64,000 bases of DNA from contig NC_083605.1 of the NCBI RefSeq assembly GCF_029168945.1, positions 19,109,280-19,173,279 on the forward strand. Reading direction: 5' to 3'. The notes under the pieces were generated by a model. The model was given only the letters and a program-made list of their open reading frames with translations. It made no database searches and was not told the origin of the DNA. Shown piece after piece: positions 35,038 through 48,041 of this stretch; the first letter of the stretch is position 1; each line of letters starts with the position of its first letter. Source of the DNA: Cannabis sativa. Taxonomy: Eukaryota; Streptophyta; Magnoliopsida; Rosales; Cannabaceae. Made by a program: the position numbers and the translations under genes.

Positions 35038-35740
35038 TATGTATTTGTTTATTTTAGTATTTAATTGTTCATTGATTTAGGGTATATTTTTGTTTTGTAA
35101 TGCCTGATTTGTGATGTGTGAGTTTGATTAGATTTAGCGTTTGTTTTGGGTCGTGTCTATGTTACTACGAGAAAAACTTGGGTTTTTTCTTAGGCTCGAT
35201 GCATGTCTGACTGATATAGGCTCGATATAAGTTCGATGCAAGCAGGTTTGAGATAATAATTGAGGTTGAAGATAAAAGTTCGATAGAGTTTGATGTAGGT
35301 CTGAAATAGGTCCAATACTAAACTGCATAAGCTTAGGTTCGATGGAGGAATATGTAAGGTCCGATAGTGAGTTTGATTAATTATGTGTTTTATTCTTTTT
35401 ATAAAATGTGTTTCTGACGTAGGGCGATAGTGGTTCCGATGATGGGCTCGATTATGTGTCCCACATTTGTACTTTTGTATTATATTGCTCTATGTCCGAT
35501 TGTGGGTTTGATAGGGGAAGATTGTTGTCCGATAGTATAATAGTATTTTTAAAATTTTTAAATATACATGTAGGTCTAATAGAGGATGACTATGGTCGAT
35601 AGTGGAACCGATAGTGATTGCGTTTTCAAATTATCTTGATGTTTTTGTATTCGATATAAGCGTGATATTGGTCTGATGTTTTGCTATAGAATTTATGAGT
35701 TGTATTTTCTTGTTTCTTTTTTCTAAATTCAAGACCACTA
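35038..35740. other. Degenerate CCGATAGTGG-type repeats, no gene
   Basis: Spaced phrases such as GGTCCGATAGTGAGTTTGAT, GTTCCGATGATGGGCTCGAT and GTCCGATTGTGGGTTTGATA recur about every 40-110 bp. They lie just upstream of a DUF1985-like fragment, so they may be the 5' part of a degraded DNA transposon. Confidence 0.45.
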
Positions 35741-36121
35741 TGCCTTATAATTCCAGTCTTAGAGCATTACACAGGTCGTGTCACTTGGTGTGGCAAAAGT
35801 TATTACTATCCGAGGATTAAGGTAAAATTTGACGAATTCTAATTATGGGATAAGGTGAAGGAATTTCCTTTCAAACAATTCTTCGAGAGAAAATCGCTAA
35901 ATATTTCGGGGACATTGATCCATCAGTTATATATGTACAAGATCAAATTTGAGAAGCCAGATGAGGTGTACTTTTATTTTGCAAAGAAGAGATGCAGATT
36001 TAGCCGGGTCGAGTTTGCGTTGGTGACGAGGTTGAACTTGTTACCTGAGCCTACAGAACAAGAAATCGAAGAGAAAGAAAATTCGAACCGGTTTATTGTC
36101 AAGTACTTCAACAGTGAATGA
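35741..36121 (+). pseudogene. DUF1985-like fragment
   Basis: 88 codons from 35855 contain FKQFFERKSLNISGTLIHQL and RCRFSRVEFALVTRLNLLPEP, which match the pattern of plant DUF1985 (h.F.hGRK..RFS..EFALVTGL). The same frame is readable upstream to about 35757 (YTGRVTWCGKSYYYPRI) but has a TAA near 35842. DUF1985 is usually found beside Ulp1-like protease domains in proteins spread by DNA transposons in plants, and no such domain follows here. Identification is by motif only. Confidence 0.5.
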
Positions 36122-37088
36122 TATGTGTAGTCTTGATGTAGATGAACTTCCTAACTTGATTTTCATGTTTTGATCCAAAGTTGACTTTTCTTGAAAGTTG
36201 ATTTTGACTTTGACTTTTGGATTGACTTTTGACTTTGAGCTTTTGAAGTCCTCTTTTGAATAGAGACTTGAATTTTTGATCCCTTGATGAATCTTTTGCT
36301 CTTATCAAGTATGGAGTAGTTAATATACTTGTTGAATTCACTTTGGGTCACTTTTGAGAATTTTTGGTAAAATTATCATTTTGTCCTTGGAGTTAATTTT
36401 GCCTTAGAAAAATTTATTTCACATTTTAATTGTGCTACCAAATTAACAAACTATTAATAACAAATAATAATCAAATAAAATATTTGTTAATCATCAAAAC
36501 AAGGAGACCTAAAAGTTTGAGTTAATAATCTCTCACTTTTTGATGATATCAAATATTTGATTATTTTAAAAAGGAAAAGGAAAAATTGAAGCAATAAATA
36601 TTAGATTAGTTACCCCTTAATGTGTACAAGGGTAAAAAAATTACCTTTAATTTTATCTTGCATGCTTTTATAAACTCTCCCTCAATTTTATACTTAAGTT
36701 CAAAAGGTATTAGATATTCCAAACACATACCATTTACTTGAGATTAAAAGATCCAAACACATAACATCCAACAAAACATAACAAAAAAAATAATAATAAC
36801 ATCTAACAAGACCAAAAAAAAAAATAACATCCAACATATAAAAGTCAAAAGACACTAAGCCTTTGCACACAAACTAAAAACATATAAATATGAAAAAAGA
36901 TGCTAAAAAAATGCAAGAGAACTAATTTGGTGGAGGCCCAAAATGATCCATGTATGCCTTCCATTGTGCCATTTCGTCTTGGATGTTGTCAAAACCTTGC
37001 TCCATGTCTCCCCTTAAGGTGGCAATGTCACTCCTTATGGTAGCCATCTCATGTTGGAGAGTGAAAAATTGAGTGTTCATTTCACCTT
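36122..37088. other. No gene seen
   Basis: AT-rich. 36177-36250 holds a GACTTTTGACTTTGA simple-sequence stretch that reads as Lys/Ser/Gln repeats on the minus strand. 36770-36850 is A-rich. No boundary or coding signal is convincing. Confidence 0.5.
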
Positions 37089-38125
37089 TTAAGTTGTTGA
37101 AATTGGAAGTAATTGAGGTGGAAAGGTTAGTAAAACATCTTCAATGTTGAAGTGAAGAGCTTGGGGTATTAGAGGCACTTCCTCTTCGGCTTCCTCATCG
37201 CTTTGAGCTTGGGCTTCTTGCTCTTCCTCTTCACCTTCACTTGAGACCAAGGGTGCTTCCTCATGGGCATGTGACATTTGTTTAGTGGAAATCCACTTTT
37301 TTTCATCTTCATTGAACTTGTAGCGCATAGACTTGAATGTGATCTCACCAAGAGTGTGGAATCATTGGATTCATAAACATCGATTTCATCTTCAATTGGG
37401 ATTCCTAGAAGTGAGAGCAAGTAGCTAAGAAGATAACCACAGGGTAAGGCTCAATCACTTCATTGATGGTTTTTAGGATATGTAGCCTAAATTAATTTAG
37501 TTGTCATGCAAGATAATATTGTATAGGAGCACTTGATCAAATGCACTTACTTCATCTTGATGGCCTTTCCTAGGAACAAGGTTAGAGCATATAAAAGCAT
37601 GGAGTATTTTGTCTTGAAGGGTGAGGTAGGTTTGTTTTTGGTTTTAACCTAAAGTTGTCACCTACACACATGATTGTTGAAAATGTTATAGTTGAAGGTG
37701 GTATCATTCTTAAGGCAAAGTTTATGGTGAAGCAAGAGGCCTTCTTTGGGTGCATTAAGGAGATCATTAAGCGAGTCTATGGTTAACTCAAATGCTACCC
37801 CTATGAGGATTCCCTTAACACTATATGGATTGTAATTAACCTTAATGCAAGCATCGAAAACTCTAACTAGCCTTGGATAAGTATTGGTTTGATTTTTTAA
37901 CAAGGTTTCCCATCCCATACGTTCAAAAAGATAATTGAAATTGACATACTCAAGGGCTTTGAGATCACATTGCTTAACATTTAGAACATCCCTTTGTGAG
38001 AAATCATCATTGAACCTTCTTGCATATTTTCCATGGGAGAAGAGCTCATGCCTTGCTTCGGTTCTTTGTTCCCTTTGTTGCATTAGGAATCTTCGCCTCT
38101 TTAGTCTTGAAGATGAAGCATCCAT
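37089..38125 (-). pseudogene. Plant-transposon (Transposase_32-like) protein remnant
   Basis: Opens at Met 38125 (MDASSSRLKRRRF) and reads 155 residues, including FNYLFERMGWETLLKNQTNT, YPRLVRVFDACIK and a VKGILIGVAFELTIDSLNDLL segment. This is the signature of the putative plant transposon protein domain (fold PF20167 as I recall it) seen in many retroelement-linked ORFs. The frame breaks at 37658. Further pieces in other frames reach 37089 (NEDEKKWISTKQM, then an acidic Glu-rich tail near 37190-37250). The upstream region (38129-38418) is duplicated at 50435-50724. Confidence 0.55.
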
Positions 38126-38128
38126 GGT

Positions 38129-38418
38129 GGTAGAGGGTTGAAGAGAATAGGAAAGTTAGGTTTAGAGAATGAAAAATTGAGAGAAAAGGGTTGGAGGCCT
38201 CTATTTAGGGTTAAAAATTCTAAATGGGGAATGGGAAACTCGGTAGTAGGATTTTTCTAGGAAAAAATTGAGTTTGAAAAGACTAAAAAAGCCTTGGAAT
38301 TGCCACCTGCTGCGAACCGGTTAACCAGTTCGTCATGTATGCAGAACTAGTTATCCTGTTCCTACAGCAGGCAGATTCTCCAAAAAACGGCTCCAAAATA
38401 CGTTTTATCCAACCATTT
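38129..38418. repeat. 290-bp host flank, first copy
   Basis: Immediately 5' of the ORF at 38125. It ends in CATTT against the copia-C LTR. A near-identical copy occupies 50435-50724, also ending CATTT against an LTR. This is host sequence, not copia, since it lies outside the LTR target duplication. Confidence 0.93.
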
Positions 38419-40272
38419 TGTTGGAATTATTTTACCAGGATCTAGATTTACTACCAAGTATGTTTCATTAACACCCTAATATGAATTCTAAAACAATGAA
38501 ATAAACACATAAAGTTTAGTAAACCTTACATTGGGTGCAGCGGAATATAATGACTCCTTCCGTTCAGATCTCTAGCCCTTGATTCCTTTCTGTAGCAGAG
38601 CATAATCAAGATCTGAACCTGGATCTCTTTTTCTCCTTCCTTTGATGCTGATTCTCCTTCTTGTTGTTTGGATTCTCCTACTGTCTTACACACTATGATT
38701 GAGATACCACTTGATGTGTGTGGGTACTACTCATTCACTCAAGGATTTCGAAATTGAAGAGAGGAAAAGAGAGAGAGGGTGGCGCATGGCTTTTTCAGAA
38801 AGGAACAATATGCAAAGGCATGAGTTTCCTGAAGCCAATACTTTCTATTTATAGAATGCCTTCTAGGTTTAGGTTACAATTGGATGTCATTAAAATAATG
38901 GAAAAATAAAATGGTAAACCCTTTGCATAGTGGGCTGACATATAAGAAAATTGGGCCTCACTTTGCAACTTTCCCATTTTGTTATTTTTCATTCTCATTT
39001 TCTCAAAAATGCCAATTTTCTAATTTTAACCATTTAAATGCCAATTCTAATTATTTAATAACTTAAAAAATAATTATTAAATAATATTATCATTTAATAT
39101 ATTTATTAATTTAGACATATAAAGTATCTTAATTAATAAATAAACCTAGAATCTCTTTTCTTTACAATTTCGCCCTTGCTTAGTGAAAATTCATAAACTA
39201 GACATAGTCTAACTTTAGAATTATAATTGATTAATCAAAATCAATTAACTGAGTCTTACAAGCAGTATGGTCTCAACTAGTATGGGGACCATGGGCCTAT
39301 ATTTTTGAGCTTCCAATAAGTCGAACCGAATTTACCAAGTAAATTCCCTAACTTATTAAATCCACACTTAGAACTTGGAATCGCACTCTCAGTCATATAG
39401 AACGCTCTATATGTTCCATGATATAGATACGTCATTAGTTATCCATTGTTATAATCCTAATTTGATCAATGACCCTCTAATAGATGATCTACATTGAATA
39501 GGCACTAAGTTACCGTTACACATTCAATGTATTTTATCCTTAAAACACTTAGCTCCGTATAAATGATATTTCAGCGAAGTGAAATGAGATCTCCACCATT
39601 TAGCTCTGTTCAGCCAAGCTCGAAGGATATCATCGTTTCACTTCTAAATTCCTATAGAAGTTATAGACTCCATATTTATGTTAGCGCTCCCACTCAATTA
39701 TATTATCATGTTCCCAAAATATACGTATCACCCTAACCCAAAAGTAGGCTTAACTAACAAGTCAATGAACATATATAATACTCTTGAGATCGAACCTAAC
39801 CATATCAGGATTAAGATCATTTGATCTAGGATCAACGGGTGATATTGAATTGAATAGATATTACGGTAAATTTTAATATATCTAATCAAAGTTCAATATC
39901 GGTCCCTTTCGATGTATACTCCATACATCCGATACTGGTAAACTTTGCCAATGCCCTGGAAAGGACATAACACTTTTTCCAAGGTGTAAGAATACCTATC
40001 GCTGATTATCATGCCAGTCTAAATCCAGTGAACTGACAAATCAGGGAATAAACTTTCGAACATATAATTAAGATTATATTCCACTGTGCTGAAAACACTA
40101 TAATCTTTAACAAATTCATATGTTCTGGACTTAAATAGAACTCATACATTATATATATAATCATGAAATAAATCATGTGAACCATGCAACATAAAATGTT
40201 ATTTCTAATCTTTATTAATAAGTAAATCTGATTATATTGAAATGAGTTATATTTAGGGCACAAAACCCAACA
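38419..40272 (-). repeat. LTR of copia copy C (3' LTR)
   Basis: 1854 bp, TGTTGG to CCCAACA, minus-strand TATAAATA at 38846-38853. It is closest to LTR-3 (50725-52590), with about 97% agreement by eye, and less close to LTR-D. A polypurine tract follows at 40273. Confidence 0.92.
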
Positions 40273-42430
40273 AACTCCCACTTGCACTAATATAAAACAA
40301 AATGTGCATTTCAAATAATCTCAACACCTTGATATACAAATCAAGTGTAGTAGTAGTAAACTCCTCGTAATAGGATCTGACAGGTTGAATTAAACACAAC
40401 ATTTTCTCCTCCATTACTCTTCCTTAATCACAAAATCCTTGATATTGCGAAATTCATCTCTATATGTCTACTCTCTTGGGATACTGGATTCTATACTTTT
40501 GGCAACTACTTTTGGTTATTCAGGAAGTAACACTACTAGTTAAGACAAGTTGGAACGGTGCCACAAATGTATAGAACTTTCCTTAGACTGAATAAGTACT
40601 TTTCCTGTAACTTTAACATTCAGTCTCTCTCTGGTAGACCTAGAGACTTCAGATAGGTTTTAACACTTCTCCAAAATCACTACTCCACCCCCAGAGTAAT
40701 CACCATCTTATCAGCAGACTTTCTAGCACAAAGGCAAGTCTCGAAATCTAATGTGGTGTAGTCTAAGAGTTTTAAACACACCCTTATTGACTAACATATA
40801 GTTCATCTTTTTAATCTTAAGATTTACTTGATTGTCTTCCAATGTTCATCTCTTGGATTAATCTGATACCTACTCATTACTCCCACTCAACAGCAGGTGT
40901 CTGGTCTAAGGCATACTAAAGCATATTTGAGACCTCTCACTGTTGATTTAAGAAATTCTTTCATGGCTTTATCTTTTCTAGAATAGTTGAGACTTTTCCT
41001 TAGATAAATAAAATCTATGTCTAGAAGTTGTGAAGCTTCTATAGATTACCATTGGAAAGAAAATGCTTCAACATCTTACTAAGTAAGTTGCTTGCATTAG
41101 AGTAAGTAATTTCCAAGTATACCACAAGCCATAGGTTTAGATAAACTCAAACGTATAATACTAGGAACAGGAAGTTTTGTTAAGTCCATTGAATAGACTT
41201 ATTAACGAAAATTTCCTTTTATGTCCTTGTAATTGAAAAACTTTAGGTTACTCCATGTGAATGGATCAAACCATAGTTCTATTGACTTTTTTTTTCTTAG
41301 TTTCTTATCTTGACAATCCATTACTTGTTTAAACTTACAATGGATTTTAATCACTAGTGACTTCCAATTCATAAGAAGGTGAGTTCCTAGAAATTCTGAC
41401 ACTACGACAAGGTACCGTGAATTGTGTCTAAGAAAACTAAATGGTATTATCCTCTTCGGTTGTGTCAAGACAACAAAGGCAGTGGGATCATCATGTAAAA
41501 TAAGATGATAGAACACTTTTGGAATCAAGAAAATATCTCCTTTATTTGCTACTTTATTTTCAGACTTAGTCATTTTCTTAGAAAAGTAGTATTTGTTTAA
41601 ACAAACGCTTTCTTATCTATTGACTATGGGATGTTCCACCCCTAATCACTTAGAATAGCTAACAAACATGCAAACCAGGGTTAACAGTTCTAGCTTTTCT
41701 TAAGATTTTGATTAGGTCATCCATGAATCTAGTAATGATTTACATTAAGTATACAACCATTGCATCATTCTGAAATTATACTACCATAGAAGGATGTAGG
41801 CAACAACTAGTAACTAATCATCAATATTCAAATCGAATTTCTGGGAAGGTAAGTTTGGATATAATTCAAAAAATAAATTTAATGATCTTTGAACTGCATA
41901 TCTACTAACTATTTCTCCACCCCTATAAGTTTGTAAGATCTTTAACCACTTACCTTGATGGTTTTTCACCATTGCTAGAAATTCATGAAATTTTTCAAAC
42001 ATTTCAAATTTCTTTTTGCATAAGGTAAAATCTAGAGTAATCGTTTTAAGAATACAACAAAAACTCATATCCACCCCTGAATGTACATCCATCTGCGAAT
42101 GAGATGAACTTAATTTCAGTGGATATAGGCATATTAACTCTTTGCAGAGAATAATCTTGTCAAAACCACTATGAACAAGATACAAATGCCATAGATTTAT
42201 AAAATATGGTTGCGTCTTTTGATGACTTGATTTAGTTACATCAAAGAGTTCTTATAATAGTGCAAGTGGATTCTGGTCACAGAATACTAAACTCATACAG
42301 TTTGAATCCATTGATAGAAAATGGTTATTAAACACTTGTGAAAGTGTAACTGTATGATGAGTAATTCTTTCTTGGACCACCACTACTAATTTAACTCTAA
42401 GTTGATTTGCCCATACAAGTAGGAGATTTC
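40273..42430 (-). pseudogene. Decayed pol remnant of copia copy C
   Basis: No long frame remains, but order and pieces of pol survive: RNase H-like CTCCACCCCCAGAGTAA (near 40682), and an integrase piece on the minus strand near 41950-42030 reading FEKFHEFLAMVKNHQGKWLKIL then YRGGE, against TDRGGE in copy A (catalytic Asp lost). The same decayed sequence recurs in D at 48042-50434. Gag is missing altogether: the remnant passes directly into leader sequence. Confidence 0.75.
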
Positions 42431-42599
42431 TAAGATTGATGATTTATATCATTTTGGGATAGAATTTTGGGAATAAAATTATTTGCGTCATTTAATTTCT
42501 AAAGAGAAAATATAGAATGACATGAAATGATTTATAGACCATTCATCCAATGATATGTTATTGAGCTAATTCGAAATGAATAAGCTAAGAGGAATTAGG

Positions 42600-45500
42600 A
42601 TAATTTCGTATTTAAATAAGAATCCGACGATGCTCCATGCTCCAATTAGCGAGAGTCAAAGTAATCTTATTTATACAATCTTCTTGTTTCATATTGTAAA
42701 TACTAGTCTAAGGTGTCATCAATTGATGAACAGCTAGATGTTGCATTTACAATATTTATCATTCGAGATCTAACACTATTATGTTTGTCTAATGGTGACA
42801 ATCCATTAGGAATTTATCCCATTAGAACAACAAACAAAGTTAGACCAACAATGAAGATTCGAAATTAAACTACAATTTAATAACAGAAAATAACATAGTT
42901 CAATATAAATTCATACACAATTCAGAAATTATTAATCACATAGTAAGTATGAATGACAAGTGAAAATACTAAAACATACAATCCTAAATAATTTCTAAGG
43001 TTTCCAACAAACTGATACAGTGTCCCAGTAGGCGAGAGTCAATGTATCATTCATTGAATAGAGTTGTCAGCTCATCTAAAATGCAAACTATTCTAGCAAC
43101 CTTTAATTCGATCAAAATAAGAATCCAACGTTGTCCCGGTAGGCGAGAGTCAAGGTTATTCTCATTTTATGAGCTTCCACCATTGTTTCATGTTTTATAA
43201 GTTTATCTCTAAGTTGTCACCGTAGGGGAGAGTCTAATAGAGACGAAAACTTACAAAACACTTATCAAAAGAGATCTTACGGTGTTAAATGCGTTCAACG
43301 AATAACCATCCATAAGGGGGACGAAGTCTAGCGTCTCGAGGTTATATTGAAAACATTTAACTATTGTAAGACCAACAATGGAGATCGAATATCCTTATAA
43401 CTAAAAAGCTCATTATTTTAGAGAGTTGTATTTTCTCTAATACTTATTTTAATCTATTTATTTTAAATATATATTTATTTAAATAAAATTTCCAATTTAG
43501 AATGAAAAATTCTAAATATAAATTTTAATTTAATATTTATAAATTATACTTAGATGGATATGAAAATAACATGAATTATTTCCATCTTAGTTATAATTTC
43601 CAATAAATATTTAGAAAATTATTCAATTTAAGTTGTTTCAAAATTAATTTAAATTAATTTAGAACTCAAATTTAATTTTCTATAAATATATATTGCATTT
43701 CGAAAAATTGAAGTATATAAGAATACTACTTTCGAAAAATACTTTAAAATAAAATAAAATAAATCCTGAAAAAATTATTCTAATTTTATGTTGGCCCAAA
43801 ATTAATAAAAAATTAATTTACAACAAAAAAAAATAATTTTCCTATTTAATTAAATATTTAAGAAAAATTTCAAATATTTAAGTATTATGATTAAGAATAA
43901 ACTTAAATATTAATTTTCTATTTAATTAAATATCACTAGAAAAATACTTCAAGCAAAACAGATAATATCTATCTAGACTTTCATTGACTAATTAATTCAA
44001 TTTCTAATTATAATATATTTTAGTTCATTTATTTTAATTAATCATTAAATGAAAAAAAATCATTGATTTAAGTTGGTCCAAAAAATAATTTTCAACTTTA
44101 ATCTAATTTTCAAATAAAATTCAAAATTTCTGCATTAAAGAAATGCAATTTCGAAATTGTGGGAAAAAGATTAATAAAATAAAATAAAATATATTTTGAA
44201 AATTATTCAAATTTAAGTTATTCTGAAATAATATTTCAAACTTAAAATAATTTTCCACTTAATTAAATAACATGAAAATCAACTTAGATATTGAAATTTT
44301 CAATTTAATTAAATGTATTAAATTCAAGAAATAAATAATTAAGTATAGAGGAAACTTAATTTTTAGTTATAGTTTAATACTAGGAAAATATACTAAACTT
44401 AGATTGTACCAAAATTAATTATTAAACAATTAATTCACAATCAATGATATTTTCCTATTTAATATTAGAAATAATAACTAGTATGGAAATAACTATCTAG
44501 AATATATATCATTTAACTAAGTATCTTTTCAAGATTTGGAAAATATCTAATGTAAGCTGTTATAGAAAGAATCTATAATAACCAACTTAAAAAGTTTCCA
44601 AATGAAATTTAATTAAATATCAAAATTAAGTTGTTACTTAATTTAAGAATATTCCATTTTAAGTTTAAAATCAACTTAAAAAAATATCTTAAGAATCTTC
44701 AATAACCAATTCCTAGAATTTTTCAACTTAATATTGAATTCAAAAGATATTCAAATTACTAATAAGGAAAATTAGTTAGAAATAACTAATTTATAACTTA
44801 AATAGGAATATTTAATGAAATAATTAAAGTAAGTTTCAGAAAGAATCTAGTTAGTAAAATTCTTTATTTAATTAAATATAAAAAAAATACAAGTAGTTTA
44901 TCTAGAAATTAATTCATTAAACTAAGTGTGTTTTTCTTAAATTAATTTAAAAAAAAATTGAAATTAATTATGTTGCTAATCAATTTTATTAGGTTAAACT
45001 AATTTAATTAACCTAGTACAGTTTTCCAAATCAGGCAAATGGGCCTTCACAGTTGGGGTAGTTCATGTGAGGGGGAGCTGGGTTCAGTATGTCGTACCCA
45101 CTTCTATTGGCCCCCAACTCTCACACAAGGCCCAAAAGAGAGGAATTTAACCTTACAATGAACAACTGTTATTAATTGAATAGGCCCAAATACTAAATGA
45201 ACCTAAATAAAATCTATCAGGGTGTGACATTTTATTTAGCAACAACCTATATGCATCTATAATAAAATAAACATATAGGCTCACATAGGAATACAGATTT
45301 GGATGGATCCTATCACGTTACTAGGTCATACACAGATGAAAGAAGAATGTAAAATTTACCTGTTACAAATTATTTACTTGACCTATTGACAATTGAACCA
45401 TGGGTTAAAATCAGATCATTGGATCTGTCAACAAGTTAACCATGGCAATTTAGATCAAGCAATAATAGGTTTTAGAAAAACTTACAAACAATCTAAAACA

Positions 45501-46313
45501 CATACTCCTGCAACAAGTTAGATTGGATAGTTGGATGTAGGATTTATTTAATTTAAAATATTAATTTCAAAAATAATAAATAAATAAAAAAAATATTTTC
45601 AGTTTTAAGTAAAATAAAATAATATTTAAAATTAAACCTACATTTTTTGAAAAATTAGGTTTCTACTAACCTAAATATCATTTCAAAAAATTGCTAACCA
45701 CCTTTTAAATTTTCATGTTATTTTATAAATTAAATATTCAATAAAATAAAATGATAAATACATACCCTTTTCTGATTTTATAATTTAATTTAAGTAAAAA
45801 TAACAAAATTTAAAAGTTAGCAAAAATATCTTATTTCCTTTTAAAATACCATGATTATAGTAATCTTATTTTAAATCTAAATAAGGTCAAATTACTTAAA
45901 ATATAATATTTTTATAAAAGGAATTTAATATCTGACCTTAGATTTAAAATTAAGATAAAATAATCAAATTTAAAAAAAAAAATAAGAAAAGAGGTAAACA
46001 AAAATTGATTTTTACCTATTTTCAAAATAAAATTACACTAATATCTAAAATTAATTTTAAAAAATCAAATTAATTTATTTCTATTAATTAGATTTGAAGT
46101 ATGACAATTAAAAATCCAAATACAAAACTACACAAAAATCGAAAGTTAATTCCATGAAATAGCATGAAAAATCGAAGAAAAATAAAAAAAGTTTGAGTTG
46201 TACGGACGGTATGCAAAGCACACCATCCAGGTGCACATCCTTGGGCGCAAGGGGCTCCTTGGGCGCACAAAGGGTGTTGCCAGCAGCCAGCCACGCGCAC
46301 AAGGGTGTATCAC
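42600..46313 (-). other. AT-rich leader of copia copy C (truncated before the PBS)
   Basis: Contains the paired motif in variant form at 43022-43040 and 43133-43151 (GTCCCAGTAGGCGAGAGTC and GTCCCGGTAGGCGAGAGTC, 111 bp apart), a third weaker copy near 42640, and the AAATCAGGCAAATGG block at about 45020-45150. The GC-rich patch at 46198-46313 is cut off by LTR-D, so the roughly 260 bases nearest the primer-binding site are missing. Confidence 0.72.
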
Positions 46314-48041
46314 TGTTGGAAATTGTTTTACCAGGATCTAGATTTACTAACAAGTATGTTGGATTAACATCCTAATATGAGTTCTAAAACAATGAAAATA
46401 AACACATATAAAGTTTAGAAAACCTTACAGTGGGTGCAGCGGAATAATATGACTCCTTCCATTCAGATCTCTAGCCCTTGATTCCTTTCTGTAGCATAGC
46501 ATAATCAAGATCTAAATCTGGATCTTCTTTTCTCCTTCTTTGATGACGAATTTCCATAGTCTTACATACTATGATTGAGGTACCACTTGATGTGTGTGGG
46601 CACTACTCATTCACTCAAGGAATTTCGAAATTCTCTCTTTTCTCTCTTATTTTCGTGGGTTTGAAGCACGCAAGAGGAGAACAAGGGCTGCTATATATAG
46701 GGAAAAGGAAGAGCACAACTTTCCAAATAAGCAGTTTCCTCAATTTTATTTCTATTTCTCCAAAAATGCCACTTTTCCAATTCTAACCATTTAAATGCCA
46801 AAACTAATTATTTAATAACTAAAATAGATTATTAAATAATATTGTCATTTAAAATAATTATTAATTAGACATGCAAAGTCTCTCAATTAATAATTAAACC
46901 TGGAAACCCTTTTATTTACGATTTCATCCTTACTTAGTGAGAATTCATAAAGTAGACATAGTGTAACTTTTAGAATTATAATTGATTAATTAAAATCAAT
47001 TAACTGAGTCTTACAAGCAGTATGGTCTCAACTAGTATGGGGACCGTGGGTCTATATAACCGAGCTTCCAATAAGTCAAACCGAATTTACCAAGTAAATT
47101 CCCTAACTTATTAATTCCTCATTGAATCCACACTTAGAACTTGGAATTGCACTCTCAGTCATATAGAACGCTCTATATGTTACACGATATAGACACGTCA
47201 TTAGTTATCCATTGTTAAAACCCTAATGTGATCAATGATCCTCTATATAGATGATTTACACTGAAAAGGCACTACTGTTACCGCTACACCTTCAATGTAT
47301 TTTATCCTTAAAACACTTAACCCTGTATAAATGATATTTCAGCTAAGTGAAATGAGATCTCCACCATTTATCTTCGTTTGGTTAAGCTCGAAGGAAATCA
47401 TCCTTTACTTTCTATTTGCCAAATAGAAGCTATAGATTCCATATTTATGTTAGCGCTCCCACTCAATTGCATTACCGTGTTCCCAAAATGTACGTATCAC
47501 CCTGACCCAAAAGTAGGCTTAACTAACAAATCAAAGAACACGAGTAACACTCTTGAGATTGAACCTAACCATATCAGGATTAAGATCATTTGATCTAGGA
47601 TCAACAGGTGATATTGAATTGAATAGATATTACGGTAAATTTTAATATATCTAATCAAAGTTCAATATCGGTCCCTTCCGGTGTATACTCCATACATCCG
47701 ATACTGGTAAACTTTGCCAATGTCCTGGAAAGGACATAACACTTTTCCAAGGTGTAAGAATACCCATCGCTGATTATACCATGTCAGTCTAAATCCAGTG
47801 TTCTGACAAATCAGGGTATAAACTTTTGAACATATAATTAAGATTATATTCCATTGTGTTGTCAACACTATAATCTTAACAAATTCATATGTTCTGGACT
47901 TAATAGAATTCATACATTATATACATATAATCATGAAATAAATCATGTGAACCATTCAATATAAAATGTTATTTCTGATCTTTATTAATAAGTAAATCTG
48001 ATTATATGAAATGAGTTTTATTTAGGGCATAAAACCCAACA
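46314..48041 (-). repeat. LTR of copia copy D (3' LTR)
   Basis: 1728 bp, TGTTGGA to CCCAACA. It is distinct from LTR-C and LTR-3 at many sites and carries a short deletion in its early part. A polypurine tract follows at 48042, so on the minus strand it is a 3' LTR. Confidence 0.9.

Noticed and set aside
38718..38909. ORF shared by the LTRs at 38718 and 51026
   Set aside because: Both lie in LTR sequence upstream of the TATA box region on the opposite strand, with no support as a gene.
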